A DNA stretch of 64,000 nt from Vibrio fortis (GTDB lineage: Bacteria; Pseudomonadota; Gammaproteobacteria; Enterobacterales; Vibrionaceae): assembly GCF_000695685.1 (NCBI RefSeq), contig NZ_JFFR01000013.1, positions 1-64,000 on the forward strand, in the 5' to 3' direction. Both the position numbers and the translations under genes were made by a program. Every line of letters starts with the position of its first letter. Positions within the stretch are counted from its first letter, which is position 1. The notes under the pieces are model-generated. The model ran no database searches and had not been told where the DNA came from. It was given only the letters and a program-made list of their open reading frames with translations. This document shows positions 62,701 to 64,000 of the stretch, piece after piece.

Positions 62701-63225
62701 TTGAATGCCATCTAAGATCTCAATGCGCTTCGGTTGTGGATCTAAGTTAGATACCTCAACTTCTCGCACAAAACCAAATCGGTCAGACGTCTGCCAACTG
62801 TATTGGTAGCTCAATCCTAGAGAGTAGTTCACTTCCTGAAATACAATCTTATCCCCTGTTGAGTTCTTATAAATGTTGCGCTCAACGTCGAACTTGCCAT
62901 CATGATGCGGGTTGAACGGTTCCCAAGAAACTGGAGAGTTTGTTCCTTGGTTGACCTTTAAAATCGCCTTTGAACCAGTGTTCTCTGCGTTTTCGTGAAT
63001 ATAGTCCACTGATCTATATGGAAAAAGTGCATTTTCAGGTCGAATTCGTCCTGCGGATAAACATCCGGTAGAAGAGATGAAAAGCCAATGATTACTCGCA
63101 GAAACAACGCTTATAAAAAACGGATTCATTGAATCAACATTGCTTATTTTGTAATAACGCTCACCGTCTAAATCGACGAACTGTCCTCGGACGTCTTGGG
63201 CTTGGCCGCTGAAATTATTTGTCAT
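59773..63225 (-). CDS. Large glycoside phosphorylase, GH149-like (probable beta-1,3-glucan phosphorylase)
   Basis: A 1150-residue enzyme of the same clan, from my recollection most like GH149 (opening F-F-I-S-V-V-S-A-S-N-H-W-L-F-I-S-S and G-C-L-S-A-G-R). The likely general acid is Asp647 in P-E-W-N-D-A-N-N. Shared motifs are R-R-H-G-D-P-S-R (about 432-439), G-N-W-R-D-I-F-Q-N (461-469) and D-G-Y-N-P (495-499). Overall identity with the 54999 protein is low, so they may differ in chain-length preference. A LacI-type palindrome lies 19-30 bp before the start, and the ABC ATPase gene is directly upstream. It would be cytoplasmic. Confidence 0.78.
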   Translation of the reverse strand: MTNNFSGQAQDVRGQFVDLDGERYYKISNVDSMNPFFISVVSASNHWLFISSTGCLSAGRIRPENALFPYRSVDYIHENAENTGSKAILKVNQGTNSPVSWEPFNPHHDGKFDVERNIYKNSTGDKIVFQEVNYSLGLSYQYSWQTSDRFGFVREVEVSNLDPQPKRIEILDGIQNILPPEVPKTVMQTSSALVDAYKWNEQVGDLPLALYSLYAKLSDKADPAESLRATSVFSLVDNDHQILLSSKELARFRRNMELDAQPLIRGERGAYFVHQEFELKPSQKQQWLIAADIDQTHKEVERTKALLLEDRSLTAQIKADIKANQDELIGLMSGADAWQLTSSEETDVHHYANVLFNSMRGGVFVDSYELNIDDVKSTFARTNNLVAHRHSALLNSLPAKLSHPELISLARETGDEQLVRLAYEYLPLTFGRRHGDPSRPWNHYEINVRDDEGNRLLGYQGNWRDIFQNWEALALSYPKFIGSFMAKFVNASTMDGYNPYRITKDGIDWEMLELDNPWSNIGYWGDHQIIYLLKLLELANKYQSSELVNWLNEEHFSYANVPYEIVSVESIFENPKDTVIFNDEKQKVIDQLCSKLGNDGRLVLDDTDNVYLVSLMEKLLVPLLAKLSNFVLDGGIWLNTQRPEWNDANNAIVGSGLSMVTLYYMRRYTEFMTQLLDRAPKSLVLSKEVSEWLNRSYYILEATANVLKHDAATPQLRMSLLTDLANEGERYRSKVYQEGFSGKTSVDSQYIKGFMSTTQLLIDRTIANNKRKDGLYNAYNILDLKDEGAYVQELYPMLEGQVAVLSAGLLDGSQTVELLDNLFASDMYRPDQQSFMLYPDRTLKGFMEKNCVDQFAVQSSTLLGHMLLRNDTRIISKDIEQKYHFHADFENAGVLCERIEQVKGDYPSFSDTDWQAVIDLYEDVFNHSAFTGRSGTMFGYEGLGCIYWHMVSKLLLAVQESYQSSYLETGMSAVTVKLDDYYYRIRGGIGFNKTPHNYGAFPTDPYSHTPKQVGAQQPGMTGQVKEEIITRFGELGIEVEQAQLRVAPTLLKASEFLSNCDVFNYVDVDGLHQSLRLEGNCLAFTYCQVPFVYKLDHEVTQASILVKLMNGQYVECEGNCLSVELSQWLFERSAVIHSIYVSLPTSSVKH

Positions 63226-63243
63226 AGTAATAAACCAATTAAT

Positions 63244-63255
63244 GTAAGCGCTTAC
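63244..63255. promoter_or_regulatory. LacI-type palindrome before the GH149-like gene
   Basis: GTAAGCGCTTAC is a perfect 12-bp palindrome with the same GCGC centre as the site at 58296-58315. It lies between the ABC-ATPase stop and the GH149-like start, 19-30 bp before the ATG, where a bound repressor would block either initiation or read-through. Confidence 0.72.
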
Positions 63256-63284
63256 TTCTGCGCTCGATTAAAAATACAATAGAA

Positions 63285-64000
63285 TTAGCTGTTCGGAATA
63301 TGGTGGCAACGAACAAAGTGATGCTCAGCAACTTGAGACACTCCCGGCATGGCTTGTTCACACTTGCCTGTTGCATATAGACAGCGGCTAGCAAAAGGAC
63401 AGCCCTCACTCGTCGGTTTCCATAGAGGGATTTCTCCTTTTTTTGCGACAAGCTCGCGTTTACCAGCGTTGCCCACTTCCGGTACTGCCGACAACAATAA
63501 TTGCGAGTATGGGTGGTGTGGATTTTGAGTCACGCTATCACTATCCCCCCACTCAACCATGTGTCCGACATACATTACTGCCGTTTTCTCTGCAAAATAT
63601 CGAGCTGTAGCGATATCGTGCGTAATGTACATAAAGGAAATGCCATGTTTGTCTTTTAAATCAGCCATCAGATTAAGAATGCCTAGACGAACCGATACAT
63701 CAAGCATAGAAATCGGCTCATCGGCGAGTATCACTTCTGGACTCACTGCGATTGCTCTTGCGATGGCCACACGTTGTCTTTGTCCCCCACTTAACTCATG
63801 TGGGTATTTTTCCGCAGTCTCTTTCACCGGAGATAATCCCACCATGTCCAGTAACTCATACACCAACTGCGGTATTGCTTCTTTTTCAGCGCGTTTATGG
63901 ATCAAAAGCGGACGTGAAATATGATGATAAATTGTATGAACTGGATTCAACGACCCAAATGGGTCCTGAAATATCATTTGGACCTGACGAGCGTATTCAA
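63285..64000 (-). CDS. Oligopeptide/oligosaccharide-type ABC transporter ATP-binding protein (partial)
   Basis: The frame stays open to the right edge: upstream of the first in-window ATG it reads E-Y-A-R-Q-V-Q, the Q-loop run-in of OppF/DppF-type proteins, so the N-terminal part with Walker A is off-window. About 238 residues are visible: F-Q-D-P-F-G-S-L-N-P, signature L-S-G-G-Q-R-Q-R-V-A-I-A-R-A, Walker B V-I-L-A-D-E-P-I-S, H-loop Y-I-T-H-D, and the C-terminal Cys-rich motif C-P-F-A-S-R-C-x-x-A-T-G-K-C. Such ATPases serve peptides or, in Thermotoga and Vibrio, cello- and chito-oligosaccharides. Here beta-glucan oligosaccharides are inferred from the neighbours. Confidence 0.92.
   Translation of the reverse strand, partial: EYARQVQMIFQDPFGSLNPVHTIYHHISRPLLIHKRAEKEAIPQLVYELLDMVGLSPVKETAEKYPHELSGGQRQRVAIARAIAVSPEVILADEPISMLDVSVRLGILNLMADLKDKHGISFMYITHDIATARYFAEKTAVMYVGHMVEWGDSDSVTQNPHHPYSQLLLSAVPEVGNAGKRELVAKKGEIPLWKPTSEGCPFASRCLYATGKCEQAMPGVSQVAEHHFVRCHHIPNS

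Overview
The window looks like a piece of a Vibrio (or close Vibrionaceae) replicon, most likely from the flexible part of the genome. This rests on protein families I recognise (YgjV, DUF3465, YHS and LprI-like proteins, DMT_YdcZ pairs, a giant VCBS adhesin facing its own type I exporter), on the base composition and on the dense GNAT content. No rRNA, tRNA, CRISPR, insertion sequence or integrase was recognised.

Region 1 (1-16.4 kb) is an adhesin and export module. A giant VCBS/cadherin-like/Ig-like protein, whose N-terminus lies off the left edge, converges at a shared terminator on a three-gene operon: two ABC permease-ATPase subunits and an HlyD-type adaptor. An HD-GYP c-di-GMP phosphodiesterase candidate lies just upstream of that operon. 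Both ABC subunits have damaged nucleotide-binding motifs, which is unusual.

Region 2 (16.5-27.1 kb) is a run of small, mostly minus-strand housekeeping-like genes: several GNAT acetyltransferases, a LysR/monooxygenase/oxidoreductase unit, a 2-hydroxyacid dehydrogenase, a free-standing RibD-like deaminase, a nucleotidyltransferase, a methyltransferase, ACT and NIF3-like proteins and a small P-loop kinase.

Region 3 (27.3-36.5 kb) is the most system-like block: a DUF302 lipoprotein, a TetR regulator, an anaerobic sulfatase-maturating enzyme, an AtsA-type sulfatase with an atypical formylglycine motif, two small membrane proteins, a coniferyl-aldehyde-type dehydrogenase and an iron alcohol dehydrogenase. 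A repeated imperfect dyad, roughly WGACCR-N2-YGGTTT, occurs in front of the regulator, the maturase, the DUF4345-sulfatase pair, the aldehyde dehydrogenase and the alcohol dehydrogenase. I read this as one TetR regulon for desulfating a substrate and oxidising the alcohol or aldehyde released.

Region 4 (36.5-52 kb) again holds small independent genes, together with a chemoreceptor, a YdjM-like membrane protein, a double-CDGSH/glutamate-synthase fusion, a LysR gene with a divergent DMT pair, and a Dps.

Region 5 (52-64 kb) is a beta-glucan oligosaccharide locus: a secreted clan GH-A-like protein, a GPH sugar symporter, two very large glycoside phosphorylases of the GH94/GH149/GH161 type, a LacI regulator with palindromic sites before both phosphorylase genes, and the last part of a peptide/oligosaccharide ABC-transporter ATPase running off the right edge. 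The likely logic is uptake of oligo-beta-glucans (perhaps laminarin-derived) followed by energy-saving phosphorolysis in the cytoplasm.
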